A stretch of 64,000 bases of DNA, from assembly GCA_037903475.1 (NCBI GenBank), contig JBAJFG010000425.1:124001-188000 (forward strand), given 5' to 3'. Source of the DNA: Ancylostoma caninum (lineage: Eukaryota; Nematoda; Chromadorea; Rhabditida; Ancylostomatidae). Both the position numbers and the translations under genes were made by a program. Below, in pieces: positions 1-12,500 of the stretch (its first letter is position 1; every line of letters begins with the position of its first letter). Under the pieces are notes generated by a model, which was not told the origin of the DNA, did not search any database, and saw only the letters and a program-made list of their open reading frames with translations.

Positions 1-2197
1 TCACAGCGCGACTCTGTGATCTCTTCAGATCAATAAAAAAAGCTATTGAAGGTCTCAAAAGCCTTGCTAATTGGACGTGATCTGAATTTAGAGATCAAGG
101 CAACAAGTAGTACCATTCTGTTATGGGTTTGGTTGATTGATGACTAACAAGATAAGGGCATCGAATGTCGCAGTTGCACTTCTAGTAGAGCACTAGTTCC
201 GTAGTTGTATCAAGTTGTGGAATGATAACGATTCCTGAAATTTGCGCTAAAATTCCGCACAACTTTCTTAGGCATGCGCGGTACAGCACGTGCAACGTGG
301 CACTCTGATCGTCTGCGCATCCACACATCTCATTGCTATCACCGTCCTCATTCTTGTCCGTCGAACTTGTTACCTATTCTAACCTGTTCAAACAGGTGGA
401 GAAACGCGTGATTGCAGATCGCAACTACTGAGTTTTATGTACATACACAAGTTCTCCGTAGCATTATCGATTTATCAATTTCAAATTGCGCGCCACCGCG
501 CCAACATACAAGTCACCGATCAATACTCCATGTTTGTGACCTCAACGGCACTGGTACTGATTAGTCAGTGACTGACGGCCGTATAATGTGTTGTTTGCGT
601 ATGCACGCGTGAGTCCTCGGCTCCACCACTCCTTTGCCGGCAGTCAGCCATCGTCCGTGAACCAAACGAGGTATATAATTGTACCCCGCTCTGCGTCTCT
701 GCCCCTGCGGGGCCTGACCACGCTGCACCGTCTGCGCTCTAGCCGAGCCAGGCTGCGACCGATATGCTGGCGCACTCGTTGGACCCCCGGGTTGCACATG
801 TGTTTCCAATTTTATCGCCCAGACCAGTGGGATTTGTTTAGTTCCACGGGGTTTGCTTGAAATATCGTGGTAACACGAAGGCTGTCTGCAATTTCTCGTC
901 GTTTATTGTGTTTCCAACGAGAATCCAATCTTCTGGATCGATTCTTGCGTGTTGTGCATCAACTTTGTTGCATCCTGCAATTTTATTGCTGCTATTGATT
1001 GTTTACGTGAGGTTTATGGGTAAATGACGTCAACAGGACTGTGTAATATCTCGGAAATTGGGGTTTTTGTCCACTTCTCATCATTATTGCCTGGTTTATT
1101 GACTCTGTCCTTCGAGTAGGAACTAAAATGAGTTTTATATTGTTTCCAATTGAAGAAATTCTTCCAGGAGTTGAGAATCACTCTAGGGATATTTTTTCAC
1201 TGTGTCCGTTTCGCTCCTATGCTTCCGTCCAAATTATCACTTTGTTTTGTTGTTTACTCAAAATCCATGGAGGCATTTTTGTAAATGCTTTTCCCAGCTT
1301 GTTTACATATTCGCAGTTATTTACCATAACGTCATTTCTTGTCCTGATCTCATTGCCCGTTATTGCACAATATTTGGGATCTTGCATTCTTTCTATGGCA
1401 GCTTTATAATCCAGCTTTTTCTTGACTTTTGTTGTTTCCCCTGGTCTTCCCATGCTTCGTTATAAATACAGTATTCACTGCATACTTCATGTTTTCCGGA
1501 AAATGCTCTTGCTCATATAGGTTCATGCTTGATTGCGTGGCTCAAGAGTTGTTCTTTTGAAGTGGTGTCAGTTTTCTGAATCTCTTTCGAGACAGCCTTT
1601 AGCTGCAATTGTATATTGCTGTGTAAACATATGGATATAACTGTGCAAACGGTGAATAAGGCCGAATCCTAAAAACTGTTGAAAATCGTCAGAGTCAAAG
1701 GGAGCATCCACGGAAATTTATGTGTGAAGTAAGGTATGATCTGTGTGGTGCTGTCATTCCTCTGAAGGAAGTATAAATTAAATCGCCTCCGAAGGTGTTG
1801 AGGAGGAAGCTGTGGATCATGAAACAATTGTCGTGGGATTCACCTCCATCAGTTACACCACGTAATGGTTGGAGAGCATAGGGTCCGCGTAATACCTCTG
1901 CGCTGCCCATTCCGTGGTGGGACTCGTCAAACGTCCATCAGATGGAAGTTTCAGTCCGGTAAGCAGGGCGTTACTGTAATTTTCATGCGTGAAGTAAAAT
2001 GCGTGTCGTGTTTAAGGGATGTTTTTGATCATTTGGGCTGATGAGGTCACTTTCTGGTTGCTCCGTGACTTTTTTTACAGGTTTGAGCTGTCTTAGCAAT
2101 GAAATATGTTTACAACTCCATCGTTTTATTGAATAAGAGACATACTTCAGGGTGTTCTTTGGAACAAAGAAACAAAAGGAGATTGGGTACTATCGTA
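1..2197. other. non-genic left flank
   Basis: I see no exon here that I can support. Positions 300-395 carry a dispersed repeat, recognisable by the 17-mer TCTGCGCATCCACACAT at 312-328, which recurs near 36.57 kb and 46.34 kb. Positions 580-800 are clearly more GC-rich than the surroundings and are open in both strands, but they show no splice-consistent coding pattern. The rest is AT-rich sequence with short chance ORFs. Confidence 0.5.
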
Positions 2198-3454
2198 TTA
2201 GGGTGGTCAGAAAGTCTTGAGCCGTTTGACACCTTTTTTTTCTTTATTTTATTATTCAGCACACAATGAATTTTACTCAGCAGTATAATCACCATCATTA
2301 TCCACTACAATGTCCCACCTAATGGGCAGATCAGCGATTCCCTTTTCCCAGAACTGGGGAGACTATGAGTCAAAGAAGTCGCTGACCGCCCTTCCAACAT
2401 CTTCAAGTTTGGTGAATTTTTTCTTAGCCAGGAATGCCTTGAGGGGGCGAAACAAATGATAATCAGAGGGGGCAATATCAGGGGAATAGGGTGGATGGGG
2501 AACCGTGTCCCAGCCCAGCTCCTCCAACTTTTCACGTGTCTCTTTAGCTACATGGGGCTTAGCGTTATCGTGGAGCAGGTGGACAAAAGCTCGTCTCGGC
2601 CGTCTTTCTCGGACATCGTCCGCTAATTTCTGGAGCTGATTGGCGTAAACGCTACCGGTGACGGTGTGTCCTTGCGGGAGCAGCTCGTGATACAGCATTC
2701 CTCGCGAATCCCAAAAGCAGCAAAGGAGACACTTCTTGGGGTGAAGGTCCGATTTGGCTTGCGTTGGAGGGTCTTCTCCTTGAGGGAGCCACAAGGCACG
2801 ACGCGTATTGGAATCGTAGAGGACCCAACTCTCGTCTCCGGTAATCAGATCCCTCAGAAACTCCTTTCGTTGAGGGCGGAGAAGGAGAGACTGACAAATG
2901 GATATCCGGGTGAAGCGCGTACTATCGGTCAAGACATGAGGGATCCATCGAGTCAGCACTTTTCTGTAGCCGAGGACCTGAAGGCGACTGAGGACTGTTT
3001 GATGGCTACATCTGAGTCTCGTCGCAAGACTGCGGGTGCTAACTTCCGGGTCCTCTTTGACGGCGCCGAGAATGACAGAGTCTTCCACCTTGAGGGGGCG
3101 TCCCGACCGAGGCTTTTCTTCGAAGTCCGTATCTCCTCCTTCGAAGCGAGCGGAACAGCGTTTGACAGTGCTGATGGAACTAATGTCTTCTCCTAATGCG
3201 TTGTTGATGTTGCGAACGGTTTCCGTCGCTCCAATGCCGCGGCGCCATTCATAGAAGATAATCGCTCGAATGTGCACTTGTGGAATTGACATCGTAATTA
3301 AAGTTAAGAAAGGCAACCTGGGTATATATACCTATCGGTTTCGAGAGCGATACTGATAGAGGATGATACCACATGGTAGGTCGTGGTACCGGTCAAGAAT
3401 CGAAAGTTCTGAAACTTTTTAAAAAATCGGCTCAAGACTTTCTGACGACCCTAA
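2198..3454 (-). mobile_element. mariner transposon, nearly intact (1257 bp)
   Basis: The left end begins TTAGGGTGGTCAGAAAGTCT and the right end is its near-perfect inverse (one mismatch seen, GTC for GTG), so the terminal repeats are about 27 bp. Both ends are flanked by TA (2196-2197 and 3455-3456), the target duplication expected of mariner/Tc1 elements. The single transposase ORF runs on the minus strand. The terminal repeats resemble the cecropia-type mariners (TTAGGTTGG). The near identity of the two ends and a single coding lesion suggest a fairly recent insertion. Confidence 0.95.
2273..3292 (-). pseudogene. mariner transposase with one premature stop
   Basis: This is a DD34D mariner transposase, the enzyme that cuts and pastes the element at 2198-3454. 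I start it at the ATG at 3292 (MSIPQVHIRA); the longer ORF begins upstream only at a TTG. The order is an N-terminal helix-turn-helix region (EWRRGIGATE, then RSGRPLKVED), a WIPHVL linker, and a catalytic core with Asp in TGDESWV, Asp in LHDNAKPHV and Asp in APSDYHLF. The last two are separated by exactly 34 residues, the mariner signature. A TAG at 2363-2365 stops the protein after DFFDS. The same frame then continues with the usual mariner C-terminus (FWEKGIADLPIRWD) to TAA at 2273-2275. The full reading would be 339 codons, the normal family length. The catalytic triad lies before the stop, so whether the truncated protein is active cannot be told. Confidence 0.92.
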
Positions 3455-3469
3455 TACTTGAGGGGCCCC

Positions 3470-4011
3470 ACTATCGAGCACGAACTCAAAATCATGGATT
3501 CCTCTGAAAACTTGCATACGGGGGTAATTCGATGTGCTGATCACGAATATCATATTCATTTCGCATGATAGTATCGATTTTATTGATTTTATCGATCTTT
3601 TCTAAGTTCGACTCGTATCTCAAATCTCTCTGAGAAAGTGCATTTAGAGGTTTTTGAAGTTGCTGATCACGAATATAACAACCGTTTTGCATCATAATAT
3701 CGATTTCGTCTTTTTTCTCCAGATTTTTATCTGTAGGGTGATGTAATTGTCGACTTTACTGGAGCTTTCCCCATCAAGTCGACCTTTTCTTGCGAAATCT
3801 CCATCATATTTGCAAACATCACCTTCAGAAACCCCAGCAGGTAGATTTTCAGAGAGATCCGAGAGGAGGTCCTTACTTGGCAAAAGATCGATAAAATCAA
3901 TAAACTCGATACGAAATGCGAAATGAACATGATATTCGTGATGAGCACATCGGATTACCCTGTATGCAAGTATTCAGAGGAATCCATGGTTTTGAGTTTG
4001 GGCTCGATAGT
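3470..4011. repeat. foldback element built of ATCGAT-rich units
   Basis: The two ends are long inverted copies: about 3470-3605 (CTATCGAGC, then AACTCAAAATCATGGATTCC, TATCGATTTTATTGATTTTA) and about 3882-4011 in reverse orientation (GGAATCCATGG, TTTGAGTTTGGGCTCGATAG). The interior holds further degenerate units resembling the ~116 bp internal unit of the Helentron-like elements in this window. The element sits 15 bp beyond the end of the mariner copy. There is no coding capacity. I infer a non-autonomous element able to form a large hairpin. Confidence 0.75.
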
Positions 4012-4019
4012 GAGGCTGC

Positions 4020-7000
4020 TCAAGTTTAATAGTACCGGAGATTGTCCAGTATGCGGCAAAAACATGGAAAATCGTTGGCAGTATCCAATCGGGACCTTTT
4101 CTCTCGCTTATACTACTACTAGATAGATAGACTATATACTACTACTACTCTCGCATATACACATTACTATACACATACTTCTACTCGGAGGAGGAGATAA
4201 GACTTTTCCAGAAAGAAAACCGTCACAAAATTAACAACTCCATAGGAATTGGGTCATCCTAGCGATGTAGCTTCGAAGGAAACGTGCGATTTCTTCTGAA
4301 ACATGGCCGAAGTGGTTTAAACAGCCGAGGCGTAGGCATTGTTTTCATTTTTCACATTCTTTCGTCACGTATAGTTTTTTAGCGTGAAGACACTAGGCAC
4401 GCATTTTATTTTAGGCCTAGATACTATGGTAACGCACCCTGCTTACGGAACTGAACTTTTCATCCTGTTAAACAACCCCCCCCCCCCTCCCCAGACTGCT
4501 GAGCATGCCACCTCCGAGCTAGGTAGATTCAGAGACATTGCGCTTTCTCCCAAAATTGTCCGTATATCTGCTATTTTATCAAAGTCAGGAGCAGCAACTG
4601 GTATCGGAACTTTACTAGCTCTGTTCTCGAAGTGCTTGGGAGATCTCTGTAGGTTTTGTCCTCTACTAAACGTATTCCTTCCTCACAAACAAACAACAAT
4701 ATTTGCGAATCCATATGAATGCGAACGGTTTTGCACGAAAAAGGCAAGCGTTGGCCGTAATCCCTTTGTTGGTCCCATAGCAAAACGCGCATCATTATGG
4801 TTGTTGTTGTCGTTCTCCTGCTTGAGCATATTTTGCTCCTGTTCTCTAGTGTTTGTTTACGGATGTCCTTGTGGTCCAGCCTTATGGCTCCTTTGGGATT
4901 TGAGAATCACGAGAAAATGCTCCCCATGGGAGCTGCTCACAGAGCGATATGTTTTTGGCTACTACGATTTTGTGCTGCATGCTTTATAGTGTTCCTCTTT
5001 ATGTTAAGGCAATCCAATTTTGTGTAATTTCCCTCCGCGCTCCTGCGCTTCCCCTGACCCCATCCTTTCCCTCTTTGTCGACGGCGGCGCCCGCCGTCCG
5101 TCAAGAGGCCACTTCGAGCCCTGCCGGTAATGGCATCGCGCCTCTCCAAGCCCCAGCCATATAATCGAATATTCATTATCGCTAGGAAGGATTTGTACAA
5201 CTGAACAAAGCTTTTGGTATGGTCGCCAAAATAGCGCGTGCGCACCACTTGCAGACAATAAGCTGTAATTGTGGTTTTCGAACGCGAAATGCTTAGAAAC
5301 AGGATTTCATTCAGTGCTTGAGCTCGATTAGGGAAGAGTCTGGTATTGTCTGGTGAAGTTCCTTAGGAATAGAAGCAATAGACTTAATTGGCATGTTTTG
5401 GTCGTAAAGGGTTATGTTACTCTTAGAGCGTAATCAGGTTCAATTTCTTGACTTTTGTTTTGAAAGGAGGAATAATTAGTTTGTCACGAGACAGGTCCAA
5501 TGAGACAGGATGTAGACCTATTTCTTGTGCCTCCTTCTGGAAGAAACTATAAAACAGCGCTTCGTTCATTCCATATGCAAAGTCTCTCCCATGGCTTTGG
5601 CAGTGCTTCTGTTGCTCATTGATTTTTTCCATGCTCTAGAGAGGAAATTAGTATTCCTTGGGTGTTTCACTGCTCCTAGGATAAATATTGGATTCGGTTT
5701 GCCCCTCAGTGCCGGTTTATTTGAGCAATAGACTTCTTTCATCGACGCCCGCTTCGTTTTTCATTTCTAGTGCGCTGAGATCTCATCTGATTGAGAAGAA
5801 TCGAGGACACTTCTTTGGGTTTTTTCAGTAATAAGTATAGCGGTGATGCTCGTATTTTTATCGTTTACGTTGTTGGCTCCATTGCAGATTAGAAAGCGTA
5901 GGTTTTCAAGCGATTTTCCCACGTTATAATTTTTAGATCGTATTATTATTGCTATTGCTATCGTTTTATTTACTTATCTCGTTCAACAGGACTAATGAGC
6001 TTTGATCACGTGAGCACTGCTTGTTGCTTTTCTGTTTACTATCACTTCTGGGAGGATTTTTTCTCATCTTCTGATAAACCTTTTTCGGAGCTTAGTTAAT
6101 TTCTTAACTTTGCTTTGAGATTAAAGCTCCAGTCTGACTTCGGAGAATGGAATTTCTAGGGTTTGACTCCTCAGATCAGTATCCTGGGAATCAATCATGG
6201 CTTTGTTTTGGATCGTCTATCTCGATTTTTCAGCATTTCTTCCGCTCCGTCTTGACCTTCTGAGTTACCGTGTCGGTGGTTGTTGTCTGTGATTATGCGT
6301 TGTATAACCGATTGCTGGCGATAATTACACCACTGCTTGGTGTGCCGCCACCATAAGATGCGACGGGAATCACCCACCTTGCTCAAGGTTCTTCTATTCC
6401 TACGTAGGATTTTCGCGTGCGAAAACAACACGTCTTTAGTATAACTGGTAGAAGTGGCGGATTGTCAGGAGCCTTAGAATAGCATGATTCCAAAGTTCTC
6501 AGTGACATCCATCTAAAAGCGATTTCATTGGTTGAGGTTGCTCCACGCAGTACACCACACTCTGTCTGAGCGTCCACATATGTCGTTGATATCAGTGTCC
6601 CCATTCGGTTCTCGCGCTTCTGGTTCGAACTCGTTCAAGGAGATGGAAACACTTATGCGCAGCCCCTCGACCACTTCAGCTTCCCATGTATTTAGGGATT
6701 TCCATATTCGCTCGTATGATATTTAACCCAGGAATGACAGTATCTGTGTTACTTTTGGAAAAAATCCGCTTGTATGGTTCTGCGGATTGGGAGCCAAGCC
6801 ATCGTAGTTCTCATGGCTTCGATTATGCACATTGTTTTTCCCACCAATTCATCATTTGTATTCGGCCGTGGTAGATATTAGAGGCAGCACTCATGGAAAT
6901 CCGCCACTCTACCAATAATGAAAAACACTGTCAATGTTCCACTAAGCATAAGCAATGACGACTCACTTGTGAATGAACATGAATCCCGATCACTAATCCA

Positions 7001-7715
7001 ACTACATGAAACGTACCCGTGACGCTGTGACGATGCTTCAGCTTACGCAACCTTCCTCACTTATCCGAGCTCGTGTGATATCCGCGTAGAGGGATCCTCA
7101 AACGGCGAGGGTGAGCGTACGGAAAACAGCTCACCGTTTTCCTGGACTTTCGCTTATCTCGCGCTGTTTATTTCACCTTTCGTTCTCTCGGTCCATTACA
7201 GCTTCCAAATCCAGCAATATTTCAAACACCGAGAAATGGATGGATGCCGTCTTCAAGTGTGATTGATTAGACATGTTTCTATTTTTGGAACCTGCCCGAA
7301 ACGGTTGGCGTAAGGAAAGTTAGAAAAAGCCATAGGAACTGGTCGAGTCAGGAAGCGGCAATGAACGGGGTCTGCAGCCGTTTCTTTCGAGTGCACAGTG
7401 TTACATTCGTACCAATGAAGAATGTTGTTCTCACTGACAACATTATGTTCACGCTGTATGATTTATCTTAGTATACATGTGGTTGGAAGTATTTTATGGG
7501 TTTGCAATCTTTCGCGAGGAATGAAGCCCAATAAAGTGGCAGATCTATAGACCTTTGGGTCTTATACCGTTTATTATCGAAGCTTCGATTGCGTTGCTCA
7601 TGAAAAGGGATGAACACCGATCACCAAAACTTCCGCTGCAGTATTTGAAAATTATTAAAGTGAACTGTGAAAGGTCGCTGATTCGTGAGGACCTGCTTTC
7701 GACTTCTATAATAGG
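4020..7715. other. non-genic stretch with microsatellite
   Basis: A short microsatellite of TACTAC/TAGA units lies at about 4105-4160, and a homopolymer C run is near 4480. An ORF of about 200 codons at 4384-4989 lacks start context, recognisable motifs and splice-consistent neighbours, and I do not accept it. Positions 6540-6650 resemble, in degraded form, the dispersed repeat seen near 0.3 kb and 36.6 kb. No gene can be supported. Confidence 0.45.
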
Positions 7716-8197
7716 CTAGCTGCCGTACCGGCTTCGTTCGGGTGTTTTACTACCTTGGCTACATCACACCGCTGAGGCCAATTACTATCACCGATAAGTT
7801 CATTAAAACACTAAAATCTTCATAATTTTGGTGATCAGCATGTGAGCGAAGCCCAAGTGACCCTTCCCCATAGACTTGTAGGCGAAAAGTTAGCAAAGCT
7901 ATTAAGGTAATATTAAACCGATGCATATTAAATCGATGCATTCATACAAAATGGTTGTCATATTCGTATTCAGCGTATTGAGGAACCCCAGAAGACATGT
8001 CCCCACCGGCCTCTGGGCAAAAATAACGTAAAATCAATAAAATCGATATAATCGATAAATTAATCGATAATCCCAGGTGCAAAGTAGCCTATAACTTACG
8101 CCAGCCCGCTTAGAATGTGCATGCAAAATTTGGTCCGGATAGGTTCATCCTCCGTGGTTTCTATTCATTACATACATACACACTTTTATGTATACAG
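7716..8197 (+). mobile_element. Helentron-like non-autonomous element, copy 1
   Basis: The 5' end is CTAGCTGCCGTACCGGCTTC followed by GTTCGGGTGTTTTACTACC, containing a small CCCGGCTTCG..CGGG-type hairpin. The interior holds about one copy of the ~116 bp unit (CATATTCGTATTCAGCGTAT) and ATCGATAA tracts. The 3' part contains AAAATTTGGTCCGGAT, a (CATA)n microsatellite and the terminal CTTTTATGTATACAG. The layout of 5' hairpin, internal tandem unit and 3' microsatellite, with no terminal inverted repeats or ORF, matches non-autonomous Helentrons (HINE/DINE-type). That assignment is inference. The copy lies upstream of the NICE-3-like gene. Confidence 0.7.
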
Positions 8198-9599
8198 TTT
8201 GAAAAGTCAAGAGAAATTTTTCACATAGAGTCTACTCTCCGAATTTCGCCCGGGTCGGATGTTTTTACGTTCTCCCCCATTACAAGATTACGATTGTAAT
8301 GAGTTCAACGCCGTTGAATACCAATAGAATTTCATCGATTTTAATCAGCTGATGTTAGCATTTTGTTCAATTCCTTGATTAGTCGTCCGAGTTCTGGATG
8401 TTCCAGTTTTCTGCTTTTCTCTTTCAGAAACTGTTGGATCAATGGTGATTTTTTCCACTATATTAGGTAACATTGTGGTGTGATCCATTTCCCATATGCG
8501 GAATATAGTTTATCCATAGCTTTCATATGTTAGTTGTTAAATATTTCATTTCTACTGGATTCTTTAGAGTTTTCTGAAATTTCCTGAACGATCTTAATTG
8601 TTTTTGGACTATTCCTGGAGCCGGCAATGTTACACAGTTGGGCTGGGCTGCCTTTGCGACGCTGAAGCGGAATGACGGTGAACGACTAAACGTCAAGGAA
8701 TGCGTCGTGAGCAACGAAGGACAATGCCGCTAACGAGGGATAGAGTGAAACCTTGTACTGAGATTTCCATTCTCCAGCGTGAGAACTTCGAAAATCTGAA
8801 GGAATAGTGTGCATCGCAGAAGACGAAAAACCGTCACTAGCTCATGTTCCTAACATGCGATGGCATCAAAAAGCATAATTTGATCAATCTGTTGGAAATT
8901 GAGTACCAGATCGTCTCGCAGGAAATCATAGGAAACAAGGTTGATGCAGCCTTGTCCAAGAACGAGACCAGGCTGTTGATAGCGTTGTATCCAGGATAAA
9001 GAACAAACTTGGCGAAGTGAATTACAACAGTATGTTTGGGACAAGACCTACAGATGACGTAAACAAGTGGATCTTGGAGAGTACAGAATGTTTGGGGATA
9101 TCCGAGATATCGAATCCTCCCTATCAGAGGTTGAAATCGAGCGTTGAGCGAAATATGGCGAAATTTGCTCTTGAATGAGGCGCTTACTGTGCAAAGAACC
9201 GCCGGCAGTGCCTCGGACACTACATTCTGTGAAGTTCCGAATTCTGTGAAATATGTGAGTTTTCAGGATTTTCCTGAATGCTCTCGAATGTCTTTGCACT
9301 CTTCCGTTATTTTCTTCTCCCGCTCTGTAGTTTCCAACGTTATAGAAGGATTTAAAACCTTCGTAGAATCCTCTTAGTCATTTGATCACCCGTTCTCCAA
9401 ATTTTTAACCTTTATGTCGTCAGATGAGCTGTTGTGTAATCGCGTCATTTCTCGTCGTTCACCTTGTTAATGAATGAAACAACGTCAGAACGTGGCTAAA
9501 GCCTTAGTGCTCATTTCCAACGTAGTTATCATTACAGCTAAGGCTTTACGGTATTGTGGGCGGTACGCGGGAGGATCTGTTCAGCGCCTGGAAGATGCC
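8198..9599. other. upstream region of the NICE-3-like gene
   Basis: No exon is supported here, apart from a possible upstream ATG at 9474 that would extend exon 1 of the next gene in frame by 42 residues. The plus strand near 8640 reads GWAAFATLKRNDGE, weakly reminiscent of a LINE reverse-transcriptase tail, but it is broken within 30 codons. I could not identify a promoter. Confidence 0.35.
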
Positions 9600-12500
9600 A
9601 TGGGCTGGCTTATCTTCGACGGGATCAGTGTCTTGTACGTGCTCACATTATGTTTGTTGGTGAGTCCATTTAAGTGTAATATTTTCATTTTTGCTTTTCA
9701 TATTCACTTATCTGCAATTGAATGTCGTGCTAAAATATTGAGTGAGGACCATAGGGATAAAAAAAATGCGAAAAACGCAAGCTATGCCAGTTAAGGACAA
9801 TTTATTTTAAATTCGTGGGTCAGTAGCGCGTTAGACGCACTCACCTATTCGGACATGTACATTTTGAATGAAAATACCACGAGGCCGCTAACGCTTGCGT
9901 TTCACCTGCGTGTGAGCTGCGTCAAGGCTGCAGCTGCGCCAATCGTTCATCATATAGATGTGCGTGCGTCAAAAACGCGCACCTATGTACTATAAATTGT
10001 TCTTTAGAAACAAAAACACCTCCAGTGACAGTAATTATGCGTTTGCCGCATAGTGTGAAAAAGAAATGTCCATGTGGTTTACTTGAGGTGGTCATGATTT
10101 ACTTCATGAAAATTGCGCCGTCGCGTTTTGTGTGGGGCTATTCTGTGCCAAATTTGGGAACAAAGCGTAAATAACAAAGCTAAATCGAAGGAAAAAAGTA
10201 CCTTTTTTAAATTAAAATCCTCTTTTTTTCTCCAACTGAACGGCTACGCCTGATTATTTGATACCTTAGTGCCCACTTTGCTGTTGGGATTCTGATTTAT
10301 CTGCATCATTATTTTTATATAGTCTTTCTCCTGTAATTCACAGTTCAAGGACCGAAAAGAATGCACCTTGATAGGAATTTGGTTTTTTTTATTAATTGGC
10401 CATTTTGTTTGAGAAATCCATCGTGTTGCAAGAGGGCTAGTTATCTTGCTTTTTCTTTCTTCATGGTTTGTTGGTTCTGGGGTAAAGATTTCGCTGTATT
10501 TTTTTGATATGTATAGAGGCGATGTAGTAAATCGTAATACAGGCGAAGATTTCTTGTTTTTATACAGCTCATCCGCTGGAGTATTGTTATACGATCAGTT
10601 CTGAGCAATGTTGAACTATTCTCGCGAACACGAAAAGCACTACTACGTTGTATTTTATTTGACCTAGTCATTTCCAATGAGAAATCCGGAAAATTTTTCT
10701 GAAATTTTTTTCCCTTACACTAGCTGAAGTCTTTTCATGAAGAGCAGTCATGGATTGTCCACGAAACTAGGCTTTATGCATGTTTCAGATGATCATTATA
10801 ATGGCTATCTTTGCTCAACGTCAAATTCTTCGACTCCGCAACAACAGTGCCAGGCAACGGCCAAATGTTTCGTTGAAGCCTTTAGCGAAGAGTGAGTTCT
10901 TTCGTTATTTTTCGTTTTTTTTTTGCTTCTCTGTGTCCTGTTATCTTGGAGTTGAAGTATTCATTTTGAAAACAAGAGTATCGCGTACAAGCTTGATTTT
11001 TGACATATCTGGTGAACTCATGTTATAGCCCTGTTTTTGGTAGCGCCGTCTTCGGTGCCCCACTACATACCATTATTCTCCCGAAGATTTCTCTCTTAAA
11101 CGGCCTTAGATTATCAACTAGTATGTTCTTGCCCATTTTAAAATAAAAGAAGAAGCCAGAAGCAGAAAAGAGCGGACGCTTTTGGTACGATTAATCAATT
11201 TTTTAAATGTTTGTTGCTTTAGAACGTCTTAGAACATTTTCTGTGGATTTGTATGCTTATTTATGCCCGAACACGATTTATTACAGAACCAACTCTTGGC
11301 ATAGAACAGAAGTTGACTGCTGTGGAAACCATGAGAAAGTCGTACTTGCCCCGTCTGACGGATTGTACGATGATCGGCCAACGTGAGTGAAGATTATGCC
11401 TCATTTCCACTTTTACCTTTTTTTGTTTTGCGATGTTCCCGTAAATCGATTACGCGTTTTCAATGCAATTATCCTAAGATTTCATCATATGCTGTGCAGC
11501 TGCAAGGCGAAGGCGGTTTTATGCTCCGTTTTCTTTTAATTCATCAGCATTTCGGATGGGATTGAATTGAGTGAATTCAAATGCTTTTGGTTTTTGACGT
11601 TCTATGCGGCGTAAATAAGATTCAATCCTAACTAAACTTTCCCTTGTTTCTCGCGACTTTACGCTGATCAACTTCAGCTTTGCTGTTTTTCAACAGGCAT
11701 TTCTATGTATACCACAACTGATTTGGTTATAGCCAGAGACTCATAAGTGAGAAAAAAAATGTAAGGAAATTGCTCTTAATGCTCAATTCCTGGCATTGGG
11801 GTTCAAATTAGAGTAATCTATCGTCGAACAAAGCAGCTGCATCTCACATTTACTTTTCTTTATGTCTTTAATCTCTCGATCTCTTTTTTTCCGTGTATTC
11901 TTCTCTTTCGACGTGGATTAGGATCGAGCTGTGCTTGCTATTGCAATATTCCCCCTAATTGTGTTCGGTTTCGTAAGGGTCAAACCGGTGTTTTATTAGG
12001 ATTAGAGTCACGGTCCTAATTAAACCAGATTTTGGTTCTAAAACCTTGTTCGAAACAAGTTTTTCTCTCAGAAACATTTAAGAAGTCCAACTCCGCTCTC
12101 GCTTTCTTCTTCCCCTTGAACGAAACGCGGATCTATTTTTGTTTTACGAAAGAGCAAGCCTAGATGTGAGACATCAACATGTCATGAAGGAGAGCTAGTG
12201 TTGTTTCTTGTTTATTTTCAAAATGATTTTTCAATTCGACACTGGAAACTGTTCAATCCTGCTCTTTCTTGGTTGTTTTTTTTGTTTGCTAATCAACTTT
12301 TTTTTGTGCTGGCGCTAAAGTAACAAGGAGGATAGCCTCCCGCTCCGAAGTCGCTTCGATGACATTGGTTCTGATACGTATCGATTATCGACGGCTCGGT
12401 CAGTAGCGGCGCCAGCTGTGCGCCAAACATAATCGATAAATTTCGGAATCGATATCTGTGGCGACAGCGATGCAGTATGCTATACTCTACGTGGGGTGTA

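Noticed and set aside
4384..4989. 201-codon plus-strand ORF
   Set aside because: It crosses a C homopolymer, shows no motif, and has no splice sites or partner exons that would support it.
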